A stretch of 64,000 nucleotides of DNA from VRUE01 sp963712595 (GTDB taxonomy: Bacteria > Actinomycetota > Thermoleophilia > Solirubrobacterales > 70-9): the NCBI GenBank assembly GCA_963712595.1, contig CAVQIM010000001.1, positions 558,001-622,000 on the forward strand, in the 5' to 3' direction. Shown piece after piece: positions 42,877-51,327 of the stretch. The notes under the pieces are model-generated. The model was not told the DNA's origin. It saw only the letters and a list, made by a program, of their open reading frames with translations, and searched no databases. Made by a program: the position numbers and the translations under genes. How positions within the stretch are numbered: position 1 is the stretch's first letter; every line of letters begins with the position of its first letter.

Positions 42877-43874
42877 TGGAGTCCTCGCTCGCAACCCCGC
42901 CCGCCGCCTCCCCGCCCACGGCGCCTCCGCCCGGATCCGGCAAGGACCCGGTCGAGAGCAGCGCCGCCTGGCGGCTCACGGACCGCATCGGCCTGGCGAT
43001 CTGCTGGGCACTGGGGCTGCTCTTCTGCGCGATCGCGGTGGCGATCGCCGCCTACCTGTTCGTGCAGGGGATCAAGTACCTGCGGCCCTCGATGCTGGTC
43101 ACCCCCGCCACGGCGGGGTTCAGCGAAAGCCAGTCCGGCGGCTTCTCGGACGCCTTCATCGGCACCCTGATCGTCGCCGTGATGGGGATCTCGATCGCCC
43201 TGCCGGTCGGCGTCGGCGTCGCGGTCTGGCTGGTCGAGTACGGCCGGCCGGCCGGGCTGGCCCGGGTCACCGAGTCGACGATCGAGGCGATCGCCGGCAT
43301 CCCCTCGATCGTCCTCGCCCTCTTCGGCACGGTGATCTTCTCCAGCACCGCGCTCGGCTTCCTCAGTCGCACCTCCGAAGGCGTCGTCTTCGGCCGCTCC
43401 TTCTTCGCCGCCTCCGCGATGCTCTCCCTGGTCGCCCTGCCACTGGTCGTCGCCAGCACCCGCGAGGGCCTCAGCGCTATCCCCCAGCACGTGCGCGAGG
43501 CATCGTTTGCCGTCGGCAAGACGAAGATCGCGACGACGCGGCGGATCCTGCTGCCGGCGGCGCGACCGCAGGTGGCGACGGGGGCGATGCTCGGCCTGGG
43601 CCGGATCATCGGCGACACCGCGATCATCGTCGTCCTCCTCGGGGCGACCCAGAACTTCGCCCCGGTCGGCGGGACCTTCCCGATCAACTACCTGCGCGGC
43701 GCCGGCACGACCCTGACCAACTTCGTCTACGAGGCCTCCCCCACCGGGAACCTCAACCAGCCGCAGAAGGCCTACGCGGCGGCCTTCGTCCTGCTGCTGA
43801 TGGTGCTGGCCCTGAACGCGGCCGTCGACGTCGTCCATCGCCGCGCGAGAAAGGTAGGCACGTGGAGCTCCTAA
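42876..43874 (+). CDS. pstA: Phosphate ABC transporter permease PstA
   Basis: 332 residues. A 30-residue Pro/Ala-rich N-terminus leads to six membrane segments: WALGLLFCAIAVAIAAYLFV, GTLIVAVMGISIALPVGVGV, IEAIAGIPSIVLALFGTVIF, and the coupling loop REASFAVGKTKIATTRRILL. The partner of PstC. Its stop overlaps the pstB GTG start by 13 bp. Confidence 0.92.
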   Translation: MESSLATPPAASPPTAPPPGSGKDPVESSAAWRLTDRIGLAICWALGLLFCAIAVAIAAYLFVQGIKYLRPSMLVTPATAGFSESQSGGFSDAFIGTLIVAVMGISIALPVGVGVAVWLVEYGRPAGLARVTESTIEAIAGIPSIVLALFGTVIFSSTALGFLSRTSEGVVFGRSFFAASAMLSLVALPLVVASTREGLSAIPQHVREASFAVGKTKIATTRRILLPAARPQVATGAMLGLGRIIGDTAIIVVLLGATQNFAPVGGTFPINYLRGAGTTLTNFVYEASPTGNLNQPQKAYAAAFVLLLMVLALNAAVDVVHRRARKVGTWSS

Positions 43875-44776
43875 CACCACCCCCGATCCGGCGACTCGAG
43901 ATCGAGGACCCCGCGGCCGCGACGCAGGTGGCGCCGCCCGCCCAGGCTGCCAACGGCAACGGCGCCACCGCGCCGGGCGGCTTCACCGGCGCCCGGCGCT
44001 CGATCGGCGCTCCCCAGTTCTCGATCCGGCGCATGGAGATCGACGACGTCTCGGTCTCCTACTCCGATCGCGAAGCGGTGAAATCGGTCTCGCTGCCGGT
44101 CCGCCAGGGGGAGGTGCTGGCGATGATCGGCCCTTCCGGCTGCGGCAAGACAACGCTGCTGCGCTCGCTCAACCGGCTCACCGAGCTGACCCGGACGGCG
44201 AAGCTGCGCGGCCGCATCCTGCTTGACGACGTCGACATCCGGCTGATCGAGCCAACCTCGCTGCGGCGGCGGGTGACGATGGTCTTCCAGCAGCCCAACC
44301 CGTTCCCGATGAGCGTCTTCGACAACATCGCCTACGTGCTGCGCGAGCAGGGCTCCCGACGCCAGCGCAAGAAGGCGCTCGAGCCCAAGGTTCACAGCGC
44401 GCTCGACCGCGCCGGGCTCTTCGAGGAGGTCAAGGACAACCTCGACCACCCGGCGCTGAAGCTCTCCGGCGGCCAGCAGCAGCGGCTCTGCATCGCCCGC
44501 GCGCTGGCAGCAGAGCCGGAGGTGCTGCTGCTCGACGAGCCCTGCTCGGCGCTCGACCCGCAGTCGACCCAGGTGATCGAGGACCTGATCGTGAAGCTGC
44601 GCGACGACGTCGCCGTCGTCATCGTCACCCACAACCTGCAGCAGGCCTACCGGATCGCCGACCACGTCGCCTTCATGTACCTGGGCGAGCTGGTCGAGTA
44701 CAGCAGCGCGACCTCGCTCTTCGGGGCGCCCCGCGAGCAGCGGACCAAGGAGTACGTGAGCGGTGCGTTCGGCTAG
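43862..44776 (+). CDS. pstB: Phosphate import ATPase PstB
   Basis: 304 residues from GTG at 43862; an ATG at 44034 would give the usual PstB length, so the first 57 residues are an Ala/Pro-rich extension. Walker A MIGPSGCGKTTLLRSLNRL, Q loop MVFQQPNPFPMSVFDNIAYV (a PstB signature), LSGGQQQRLCIARALA, Walker B VLLLDEPCSALDPQST, switch His IVTHNLQQAYRIAD. It powers phosphate uptake. Confidence 0.93.
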   Translation: MELLTPPPIRRLEIEDPAAATQVAPPAQAANGNGATAPGGFTGARRSIGAPQFSIRRMEIDDVSVSYSDREAVKSVSLPVRQGEVLAMIGPSGCGKTTLLRSLNRLTELTRTAKLRGRILLDDVDIRLIEPTSLRRRVTMVFQQPNPFPMSVFDNIAYVLREQGSRRQRKKALEPKVHSALDRAGLFEEVKDNLDHPALKLSGGQQQRLCIARALAAEPEVLLLDEPCSALDPQSTQVIEDLIVKLRDDVAVVIVTHNLQQAYRIADHVAFMYLGELVEYSSATSLFGAPREQRTKEYVSGAFG

Positions 44777-44963
44777 CCCTCCCATACCCCGAGCGGGCCT
44801 CCTCGCGGTCTGCGGCCTGCTCATGGTCGGCGGGCTGGGCGGCTGCACGACGACGCAGGAAACCGCGGCGCGCAAGCAGGCCGAGGCGAAGCGCATCCTC
44901 GAGAAGCGCGAGCACCGGCGCGGGCATCGCCAGGCAGACCCAACGAGGAGCAAGGAGAGATGA
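44763..44963 (+). CDS. Small lipoprotein in the pst operon
   Basis: 66 residues from GTG at 44763, 14 bp inside pstB, with AAGGAG upstream. Signal and lipobox GGLGGC, then TTTQETAARKQAEAKRILEK and a highly basic C-terminus. The mature part is only about 38 residues and helical. It overlaps the next gene by ATGA. No family recognised; co-translation suggests an accessory role in phosphate uptake or envelope anchoring. Confidence 0.7.
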   Translation: MRSASPPIPRAGLLAVCGLLMVGGLGGCTTTQETAARKQAEAKRILEKREHRRGHRQADPTRSKER

Positions 44964-45601
44964 CAGCGACCCCGAGCCAGTACGAGCCCTGCGAGGAGTG
45001 CGGTGCGCCGCTCGACCCGCAGCAGCGCTACTGCGTCAACTGCGCGGCGCGGCGCGGCAACGGTGCCAACCCCGCCTCGCGCTACTTCGCGGCGATGAGC
45101 CAGCGCGCCCGCCGTCCCGCGCTGCGTCCTCCGGCCAAAGCCAACCCGGGCAGCAGGGCGGCCGCGGTGGCCTTCTTCGCGCTGCTGCCGATCGCGGTGG
45201 CGATCGGGGTCGTCGTCGGTCGCGGCGGCAGCGACGGCAGCGAAAACGAGGCGCTGCTGGAGGCGCTGCACCGCCAGGAATCGGCGGTGGCCAGCGCCCC
45301 TGCCACCGCTCCGACCACGGTGTCGAACGCCGGCGGCAAAGCCAAGGCGAAGAAAGGCGAGCGATCCGCTGCGGGTGGCGGCAAGGTCGTGGCCAAGACC
45401 AGCAACGGATCCGTCCACCAGGTCGTCGGCTACAAGCCGCCCGAGGAGAAGGTCGAAGAGGACACGCGGCTGGTCGAAGCCAACCCCGAACAGAAGGGGG
45501 AGAACTACATCAAGGCTCAGCAGAACCTGCCCGACGTGATCGTGGTCGGGGGCGATCCCGGCTCGGCTCCGGCCCCACCGACCGGACAGGGCCAGCCATG
45601 A
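44960..45601 (+). CDS. Membrane-anchored zinc-ribbon protein in the pst operon
   Basis: 213 residues. The N-terminal zinc ribbon CEECGAPLDPQQRYCVNCAA (four Cys as CxxC...CxxC) is followed by a Pro/Arg-rich linker and one membrane segment (AAAVAFFALLPIAVAIGVVV). The outside part is low-complexity, Ala/Ser/Lys-rich, with a C-terminal acidic stretch. It overlaps its neighbours by ATGA on both sides. Function unknown; a regulatory or scaffold role linking cytoplasm and surface is conceivable. Confidence 0.75.
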   Translation: MTATPSQYEPCEECGAPLDPQQRYCVNCAARRGNGANPASRYFAAMSQRARRPALRPPAKANPGSRAAAVAFFALLPIAVAIGVVVGRGGSDGSENEALLEALHRQESAVASAPATAPTTVSNAGGKAKAKKGERSAAGGGKVVAKTSNGSVHQVVGYKPPEEKVEEDTRLVEANPEQKGENYIKAQQNLPDVIVVGGDPGSAPAPPTGQGQP

Positions 45602-45903
45602 GCGAGGACCTCGTCGCCCAGCGCGACCGGCTGCTGGAGAAGTTCACGATCATGCAGGCCGACCTCGGCGGCGCCTTCTACGAGATGGCGATCCGCGACC
45701 ACGTGCGGATGGACGTGCTGACCCGCAAGGCGGCCGAGCTGCAGCGGGTCGACGCCGAGCTGCTGGCGGCCGAGCGAATGCTGGAGCTGGAGCGCTCCGA
45801 CGCCGCCGGGGCCTGCCCCAGCTGCGGCTCCCCCTACGGCCACGCGGTGCGCTTCTGCCCCCAGTGCGGGCAATCGCTCGTCTCGGCGGAGGCCGCGAGA
45901 TGA
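45598..45903 (+). CDS. Small cytoplasmic zinc-ribbon protein in the pst operon
   Basis: 101 residues from the ATG at 45598. The first 70 residues form a helical hairpin (AQRDRLLEKFTIMQADLGGA, KAAELQRVDAELLAAERMLE). The C-terminus is a zinc ribbon ACPSCGSPYGHAVRFCPQCG. No membrane segment. It overlaps the preceding and following genes by ATGA. It could pair with the membrane zinc-ribbon protein. Function unknown. Confidence 0.75.
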   Translation: MSEDLVAQRDRLLEKFTIMQADLGGAFYEMAIRDHVRMDVLTRKAAELQRVDAELLAAERMLELERSDAAGACPSCGSPYGHAVRFCPQCGQSLVSAEAAR

Positions 45904-47270
45904 GGGCGCTGAAAAGACCGTTGCATCGCGCCGTGGCCGCGGCGGCGACCCTGACCGGCAAGCGCTTCAGCCTGCTGGTCGCCTCCTCGCTGGTCGCGAC
46001 CGCGGCGATCGTCGCCAGCGCCCTGATCAGCACCGGCGAGAGCGGTGCCCTCGCCGCCGCCCTGCTCGGCCGCGCCGGTGCTTCCAACAGCGCCCCGGCC
46101 GCTGCCGTGTCGGCGCCGAAGCGTTCCTCGTCCGGGCCCGCCTCGCCCGGGCCCGCCCCGGGCGGCTCGGCATCCGCCGCGGCGGCGCCACTCGCCTCTC
46201 CAGCGCCGGTCGCGGCGCCAGCGGAGAGCGCCCCGGCGAGCAAGCCCGCTCCGCAGGGCCCGGCCGCGACGCCAGCGGCGCCGACGCCGGAAGCGAGCCG
46301 GATCAAGCACGTCTTCGTCATCTCACTTGCCAGCCCCGGCTACGAAGCGGCCTTCGGCGCCGCCCCGCAGATGCCCTACCTCGCGGCGACCCTGCGTCCG
46401 ACGGGCCAGCTCCTCTCGGGATACTCGCTCCTCGACGACGCCGGGCTGGCCAACTCGGTCGCCGCGATCAGCGGCCAGCCGCCGAACCCCTCGACCCAGG
46501 CCAACTGCTCGACCTACAGCGAGTTCCCAGCCGGCTCGACGCTCGACTCGAAGGGGGTCGTCCCCGGCGCAGGCTGCCTCTATCCGGTCGAAGCGCTGAC
46601 GATCGCCGATCAGCTGACCAGCGCTCACTTCAAATGGCGCGCCTACGTCGAGGGAATGGTCGACGAAACCGGCAAGCCCGGCAACTGCGTCCACCCCGAA
46701 GCCGCCGCGATCGACCAGCCCCCACCGGGCGGCTACGCAGCGCGCCAGAACCCGTTCGTCTACTTCCACTCGCTGCTCGACCTCGGCGACTGCGCGACCA
46801 ACGACCTGCCGTTGACCCAGCTGGAAGCCGATCTGCGCAAGGTCGACTCGACCGCCAACTACTCCTTCGTCTCGCCGAGCCTCTGCAATGCGGGCGTCTC
46901 CGGCCAGTGCCCGGAAGGGAGCCCAGGCGGCGCCGCGGCCGCAGACGCCTTTCTCTCGCAGTGGGTGCCAAAGATCCTCGCTTCACCCGCCTACAAGGAG
47001 GATGGACTCCTGATCGTCAGCTTCGACGAGGTCGATCCCGCGGCAGCGGCGTCGAGTGCCGCGACGGCGCCGGCAACGCCGCGACAGGTCGGCGCCCTAC
47101 TGCTCTCTCGCTACGCAACACCAGGTGCCACCAACGCCGCCGCCTACGGCCCCTACTCGCTGTTGCGCTCGGTCGAGGACCTCTTCGGCCTCGCGCACCT
47201 GGCAAGGGCAAACGGCGGCAAGGTGGGCTCGTTCGCACCGGCCCTGCTCGGGGAATCGGGGGGCGACTGA
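45900..47270 (+). CDS. Secreted phosphoesterase-fold protein (PF04185-like), catalysis uncertain
   Basis: 456 residues from the ATG at 45900. An N-terminal membrane segment (LLVASSLVATAAIVASALIS) is followed by a 110-residue Ala/Pro linker. The domain from about 135 resembles the acid-phosphatase/phospholipase C superfamily: IKHVFVISLASPGYEAAFG, SGYSLLDDAGLANSVAAISG, QPPNPSTQANCSTY, WRAYVEGM and LLIVSFDEVDP. Active members have a metal-binding Glu in the first motif (V-L-E-N-x-x-Y) where this protein has L-A-S-P, so activity may be changed or lost. Last gene of the pst operon; an organic-phosphate scavenging role fits the context. Confidence 0.75.
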   Translation: MRALKRPLHRAVAAAATLTGKRFSLLVASSLVATAAIVASALISTGESGALAAALLGRAGASNSAPAAAVSAPKRSSSGPASPGPAPGGSASAAAAPLASPAPVAAPAESAPASKPAPQGPAATPAAPTPEASRIKHVFVISLASPGYEAAFGAAPQMPYLAATLRPTGQLLSGYSLLDDAGLANSVAAISGQPPNPSTQANCSTYSEFPAGSTLDSKGVVPGAGCLYPVEALTIADQLTSAHFKWRAYVEGMVDETGKPGNCVHPEAAAIDQPPPGGYAARQNPFVYFHSLLDLGDCATNDLPLTQLEADLRKVDSTANYSFVSPSLCNAGVSGQCPEGSPGGAAAADAFLSQWVPKILASPAYKEDGLLIVSFDEVDPAAAASSAATAPATPRQVGALLLSRYATPGATNAAAYGPYSLLRSVEDLFGLAHLARANGGKVGSFAPALLGESGGD

Positions 47271-47287
47271 GGCTCCGCGATGCCGCC

Positions 47288-48097
47288 TCAGGGCAGGCTG
47301 CGGAGGAAGTTGCCCACCTCCAGCCCGAAGTAGGGCGAGTAGAGGCGGCCGAAATGGTGTCGGTAGCCGTAGCTGGTGACCCCGTCGACGTAACCGCCTT
47401 TGACGATCCAGGCGCCGCCGCTGGAGCCGCCCGCCATGTCGCAACTGCCGGCTATGGTCGGCGGGCCGGTGAGTCCGTTGGTGAGGGTGTCGCTGCCCAA
47501 GCCTCTGGTGTCACAGCTGCGCAGGGCTTCGCCTTCGAGCGCCCCGCCGGGGTAGCCGAAGATCTCGAACTTCGAGAAACGCGACTTCCCCGTCGTCCAC
47601 TGACGACCGCCGACCACGTCGCCCAGCCTCCCCATCTGGTTCGGCTCCACCCTCAGGGCGGCCACGTCGAAGTCGGGATTTTCTGATCTTCGCCATTGCG
47701 GCATCGTGTGTACGGCGCTGACGTGGAAGGTCCCGAACGGCCTTTCCCCGTGGTCGTAGGCAGGGATGAAGACGAGGTTCCGACTCCACGTACCGCCCTC
47801 GTGGACGCAGTGACCGGCGGTGAGCACGATCGAGCGGCTCGGAGTGTCGAGCGCCGTGCCCGAGCAACTGAAACGGCCCTCGCGCGGGACGGTGCCGAAG
47901 ATCTTGCCGTTGGTCCGCGTTTCCGCCGCATCGGTTTCGGCGACGCGCAGGCTGCTGGCGCCGGCGGTGGGGGCGCCTGCCGCAACGGCGGGGTGAAAGA
48001 TCGCCGCTGCTACCACCAGCGGCAAGGCGGTCCTCGCCCGCAGGAACGCCTCGCTCAGCGGCGAAGCCGTTCCCAGCATCTGCCTGGCTCCATCCAT
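47288..48097 (-). CDS. Secreted trypsin-like serine protease
   Basis: 269 residues from the ATG at 48097; the frame extends to 48202 over the divergent gene. Signal segment LPLVVAAAIFHPAVAAGAP. The catalytic triad is visible: His in IVLTAGHCVHEGG, Asp in NPDFDVAALRV, Ser in MAGGSSGGAWIV. Four Cys pair plausibly as in the V8/trypsin fold. It converges with the pst operon and is divergent from the DUF7144 gene. Confidence 0.85.
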   Translation of the reverse strand: MDGARQMLGTASPLSEAFLRARTALPLVVAAAIFHPAVAAGAPTAGASSLRVAETDAAETRTNGKIFGTVPREGRFSCSGTALDTPSRSIVLTAGHCVHEGGTWSRNLVFIPAYDHGERPFGTFHVSAVHTMPQWRRSENPDFDVAALRVEPNQMGRLGDVVGGRQWTTGKSRFSKFEIFGYPGGALEGEALRSCDTRGLGSDTLTNGLTGPPTIAGSCDMAGGSSGGAWIVKGGYVDGVTSYGYRHHFGRLYSPYFGLEVGNFLRSLP

Positions 48098-48119
48098 TCG
48101 CGTCACGAAAGGGTTACGT

Positions 48120-48506
48120 ATGAACGAGGAGAGCACACTGATAAGTGGCTGGTGGGTATTCGCCGGCGTCCTGCTGCTGATCGCTGGCGTACTGAACATC
48201 ATCTACGGCATCGCCGCCATCGGCGATTCGAAGTTCTTCCACGACAACGTCACGTACGTGATCAGCGGCCTGCACACCTGGGGTTGGGTAATGCTGATCC
48301 TCGGCGTGCTCGAGCTGATCGCGGCCTTCTCGCTCTTCTCCGGAGGCGAATTCGGCCGCTGGTTCGGAATCTTCATCGCCTCCCTGAACGCGATCGGCGC
48401 GCTGCTCTCGATTCCGGCGTACCCGTTCTGGTCGCTGGCGATCTTCGCGCTCGCGATCATCATCGTCTACAAACTCGCTGAGGGCCCGGAAGGAGCGGTC
48501 AGCTAG
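48120..48506 (+). CDS. DUF7144 four-helix membrane protein
   Basis: 128 residues with four membrane segments (WWVFAGVLLLIAGVLNIIYG, GWVMLILGVLELIAAFSLFS, FGIFIASLNAIGALLSIP, SLAIFALAIIIVYKLA). The family is widespread in actinobacteria and uncharacterised. It converges with the RDD gene, overlapping it by 8 bp, and its terminator lies inside that gene. Confidence 0.82.
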   Translation: MNEESTLISGWWVFAGVLLLIAGVLNIIYGIAAIGDSKFFHDNVTYVISGLHTWGWVMLILGVLELIAAFSLFSGGEFGRWFGIFIASLNAIGALLSIPAYPFWSLAIFALAIIIVYKLAEGPEGAVS

Positions 48507-49578
48507 GCGAAGACCCTGCAACGCGCTGCGGCCGAAGGCCCCGGAATTCCGGGGCCTTCGTCGTTGCGGGCTGCGGCGCGAGCGGCTCGGCAACATCGAG
48601 GCGAGACCAGGGAGCCGGCGTGCGCTCGTTTCCCTCGTAGACGACGTCGGCCCGGCTGAGGCGATCGTCCCAGGCGCGGCGCCGCTCGTCGAAGAAGATG
48701 CCGAGGAAGCCGAGACCAAACGGGATCGCCGCCAGGACCATCCCGAGCAAACGCCGCAGCGAGCGGCGGAAGCGAAGACCACGGCCTTCCACGTCGAGCC
48801 TGATCCCGACGAAGCGCATGCCGAGGGTCTGCCCGGCGAGCGACCAGAAGCCGACCAGGTAGAGGCTGCCAAGCGAGAACCAGAGGAAGGTGCCGGCGGC
48901 GAGCGCCTGGGTCGAAACGCCGTTGCCGCTGCCGGTGAAGGCCGAGGAGATCAGCGCCGCCACTGCGGCGAGACCTGAAAAAGCGAGATTGACGATCAGC
49001 ACGTCGAGCCCGAAGGCGAGCCCGCGCGTGACCGCCCCGGCGCGATCGGTTGGCTCCACCCGCCGTCGGCGGAAGAAGATCCGACGCACGAACCTCTCCA
49101 CCACCCCGTCCAGCCTGCGGGTGCCGTTGCCGATCGTGTGGCCGACGTCCTCGAGAATCCCCATGCTCTGGGCGCTGATCGCGGCGCGGATCTCCGGCGC
49201 CTCGGCAATCCGCTCGACCAGGCGCTGCGCCTCGTCGCTGGCCAGCAGGCGACGCCAGACCTCGTCGACCAGCTCGCTGTCGAGCGCCTCGATCAGGGCG
49301 CTCTTGACCGCATCGCTCTCCAGGGCGCTGTTCATCGCCTCTTCGACCGCCGGTCCGCGCAGGACCCGCGCCAGGGCCCGTTCTACCGCCTCGCTTTCGA
49401 CCGCCGCGACCATCGCCTCCTCGGCCGCCGTCTCGACCGCGCGGTCGATGCCGGCCGCCTTGGTCACCGTGCGGGCGCTGCGCACGCCGGCGCCTAGAAG
49501 CCGAACGGAGAGCGGCAGGGGGCGGCCGGAGGGCCCGTCGCCGGGGGGTGTCGAGTGCGCGTCGGTGCCGTCGGCCAT
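48499..49578 (-). CDS. RDD-domain membrane protein
   Basis: 359 residues from the ATG at 49578. A long Ala/Glu-rich helical N-terminal half (residues about 40-150; AAEEAMVAAVESEAVERALA and similar) precedes an RDD domain. That domain has three membrane segments: GAVTRGLAFGLDVLIVNLAF, FLWFSLGSLYLVGFWSLAGQ, TLGMRFVGIRLD, and LLGMVLAAIPFGLGFLGIFF, with WDDRLSRADVVY at the end. RDD proteins are often membrane scaffolds or cation antiporters. Function here unknown. Confidence 0.82.
   Translation of the reverse strand: MADGTDAHSTPPGDGPSGRPLPLSVRLLGAGVRSARTVTKAAGIDRAVETAAEEAMVAAVESEAVERALARVLRGPAVEEAMNSALESDAVKSALIEALDSELVDEVWRRLLASDEAQRLVERIAEAPEIRAAISAQSMGILEDVGHTIGNGTRRLDGVVERFVRRIFFRRRRVEPTDRAGAVTRGLAFGLDVLIVNLAFSGLAAVAALISSAFTGSGNGVSTQALAAGTFLWFSLGSLYLVGFWSLAGQTLGMRFVGIRLDVEGRGLRFRRSLRRLLGMVLAAIPFGLGFLGIFFDERRRAWDDRLSRADVVYEGNERTPAPWSRLDVAEPLAPQPATTKAPEFRGLRPQRVAGSSPS
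48533..48560. terminator. 28-bp perfect palindrome inside the end of the RDD gene
   Basis: CGAAGGCCCCGGAA and its complement, with no loop beyond the AATT centre. It lies 27 bp after the DUF7144 stop and within codons for KAPEFRGLR of the convergent gene. Placed as the DUF7144 terminator. Confidence 0.5.
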
Positions 49579-49600
49579 CGCCCGGCGAGTATAGGTCGCC

Positions 49601-50065
49601 CTATGTGGCCATGAGCAGGCGTTCGAGGAACTCCCCCTGAGCGGGGTTGATCTTCTGGCTCGCCTGCTCGAGACCAAACCACTCGGCCCGGTCGACCTCG
49701 GGGAACTCGCGCTGCACGCCGGAGCGCGGCGGCCACTCGATCGTGAAGGTGTTGCTGTGCTGTTCGGCCGGGTCGAAGTCGGCCTCCGCCGCCCAGCAGC
49801 GAACCACCTTGCCGCCCTTCTGGCGCACCGCGCCGAGATCGATCAGCTCGCCGGGATCGAGGTCGGGGGGCGTCCCCAGCTCCTCCGCCAGCTCGCGCAG
49901 CGCGCATGCGATCGGGTCCTCACCCTCCGCGTACTCCCCCTTCGGGATCGACCATGCGCCCAGGTCCTTCTTCGCCCAGAACGGCCCGCCCGGGTGGACG
50001 AGCAGCACCTCGAGCGCGTCAGCCGTGCGGCGATAGAGCAGGATCCCGGCGCTGGTGGCGGCCAC
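49601..50065 (-). CDS. Nudix hydrolase
   Basis: 154 residues. The Nudix box is complete: G-x5-E-x7-REL-x-EE-x-G, from GEYAEG through RELAEELG, about residues 43-64. SAGILLYRRTADALEVLLVH and AWSIPKGEY flank it. The short linker before the box (GPFWAKKDLGAWS) resembles the NTP-PPase-like group acting on dinucleotide polyphosphates, though the substrate is a guess. The start overlaps the upstream FAD oxidoreductase gene by 47 bp. Confidence 0.92.
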   Translation of the reverse strand: MAATSAGILLYRRTADALEVLLVHPGGPFWAKKDLGAWSIPKGEYAEGEDPIACALRELAEELGTPPDLDPGELIDLGAVRQKGGKVVRCWAAEADFDPAEQHSNTFTIEWPPRSGVQREFPEVDRAEWFGLEQASQKINPAQGEFLERLLMAT

Positions 50066-51230
50066 CCGCTGACGTTATTTCACCGACCAACCTGCTCGCC
50101 TCGACCGCGCTCGCCCAGGAGACCTCGGAGAGCAGGCCGGGGGCGGCGACCATGTCGCCGGCCAGGAAGACGCCCTCGCCGCGGTCGATCGCGGGGCGAT
50201 CGCGCCAAGTCTGGCCGGGCCGGTCGAGCGGGCCGGTGCGGCCCTCCATCACCTGTCGCCGGCGCCAGGTCTCGCGCCCGCGCCAGTCAGGCAGCGAGGC
50301 GTCGAGCAGGCGCTCGAGCCGACCGGTGGCCCCCTCGGTGCTCTCACCGGGCCGGATCGGCATCTGCGCCTGCACCAGCTCCTCGCCCTCGGGCGCAAGC
50401 GAGGAATCGGGTGCGCTGAAGCGCTCGACCCAGCCGGCCTCGTCGAGGTCGGAGACGACGAATGGATCGCCGCGCCGGTGCTCGAGGCCGAGGTCGAGGC
50501 ATACGGTGCGCCCACCCAGCCACTCGAGCGAGTCGTCGCCGAGCAGCTCGCGAGCCTGGCCCAGCTCGGTGGCGAGGATCACCGGCGGCTCGGGGACCGC
50601 CTCGACCCGCCGGCCGGTCTCGACCCTGACCCCGAGCTGGCGCACACGGGCCTCGAGCGCCTCGATCAGCGAGCTCCAACCGCCGATCAGGTAGCGCGCG
50701 GTCGGCGGCGGGCTGAGCAGGACGCGAACCGTGTGCCCCCAGACGAAGGCGGCGGAGAGCTCGCCCGGATCGTGGTGGAAGGTATAGACGCCGGCGGCCG
50801 CGGAGAGCATCGCCGCAGTGCGCTCGTCGGCGTGGTCGGTAACCCAGCTGCGGAAATCGCGATCGACCGGGGCTTCGCGCCCACGCAGGCGCAGCACCGC
50901 CGGGATCGTCCCCAGCGGCGGCGTGCGGCGGACGTCGCCCTGCCAGCGGACACGGATCCCGGTGAGCGGCGGTCCGGCGTAGGGCGGCAGCAGATCGCGC
51001 TCGGCCAGCCAGCCCCAGAGCGGGCCGTCCTTGTAGATGACGTGGGGGCCGAGATTGGCCTTGTAGGCGCCGCCGGTGCTGCGAGCGCGACCGCCGAGGC
51101 TCTCGTGCGCCTCGATCAGCCGTACCTCCGCCCCGCCCTCGGCGCACTCGATCGCGGCGGTGAGGCCGGCCAGGCCGCCTCCGACCACGGTGACGCGGCT
51201 CGGTCGTGACCCGTTGCTCGACTGCTGCAT
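50019..51230 (-). CDS. FAD-dependent oxidoreductase (amine-oxidase / phytoene-desaturase type)
   Basis: 403 residues. FAD motif TVVGGGLAGLTAAIECAEGG then EAHESLGGRARSTGG. A C-terminal FAD-contact segment reads GVFLAGDMVAAPGLLSEVSW. No membrane segment. Such enzymes dehydrogenate isoprenoids, amines or prenyl intermediates; the substrate is not evident. Divergent from the MocR-type regulator, which may control it. Confidence 0.85.
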   Translation of the reverse strand: MQQSSNGSRPSRVTVVGGGLAGLTAAIECAEGGAEVRLIEAHESLGGRARSTGGAYKANLGPHVIYKDGPLWGWLAERDLLPPYAGPPLTGIRVRWQGDVRRTPPLGTIPAVLRLRGREAPVDRDFRSWVTDHADERTAAMLSAAAGVYTFHHDPGELSAAFVWGHTVRVLLSPPPTARYLIGGWSSLIEALEARVRQLGVRVETGRRVEAVPEPPVILATELGQARELLGDDSLEWLGGRTVCLDLGLEHRRGDPFVVSDLDEAGWVERFSAPDSSLAPEGEELVQAQMPIRPGESTEGATGRLERLLDASLPDWRGRETWRRRQVMEGRTGPLDRPGQTWRDRPAIDRGEGVFLAGDMVAAPGLLSEVSWASAVEASRLVGEITSAGGRHQRRDPALSPHG

Positions 51231-51273
51231 GGCAAACCTCCTCGGCGGTCTTCGGAAGAACCTACGCTACGGC

Positions 51274-51327
51274 GAAACTGGCCCGCTATACAGTTCCAGT
51301 AATGCCACAAAGAAGAGGACCAGTTTC
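51274..51327. promoter_or_regulatory. Inverted repeat at the MocR / FAD-oxidoreductase divergent region
   Basis: GAAACTGGCC (51274-51283) and GACCAGTTTC (51318-51327), one mismatch between arms, separated by 34 bp. The second arm lies just inside the proposed MocR reading frame. MocR-type proteins bind pairs of such half-sites next to their own genes, so this is a candidate operator. Confidence 0.4.
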
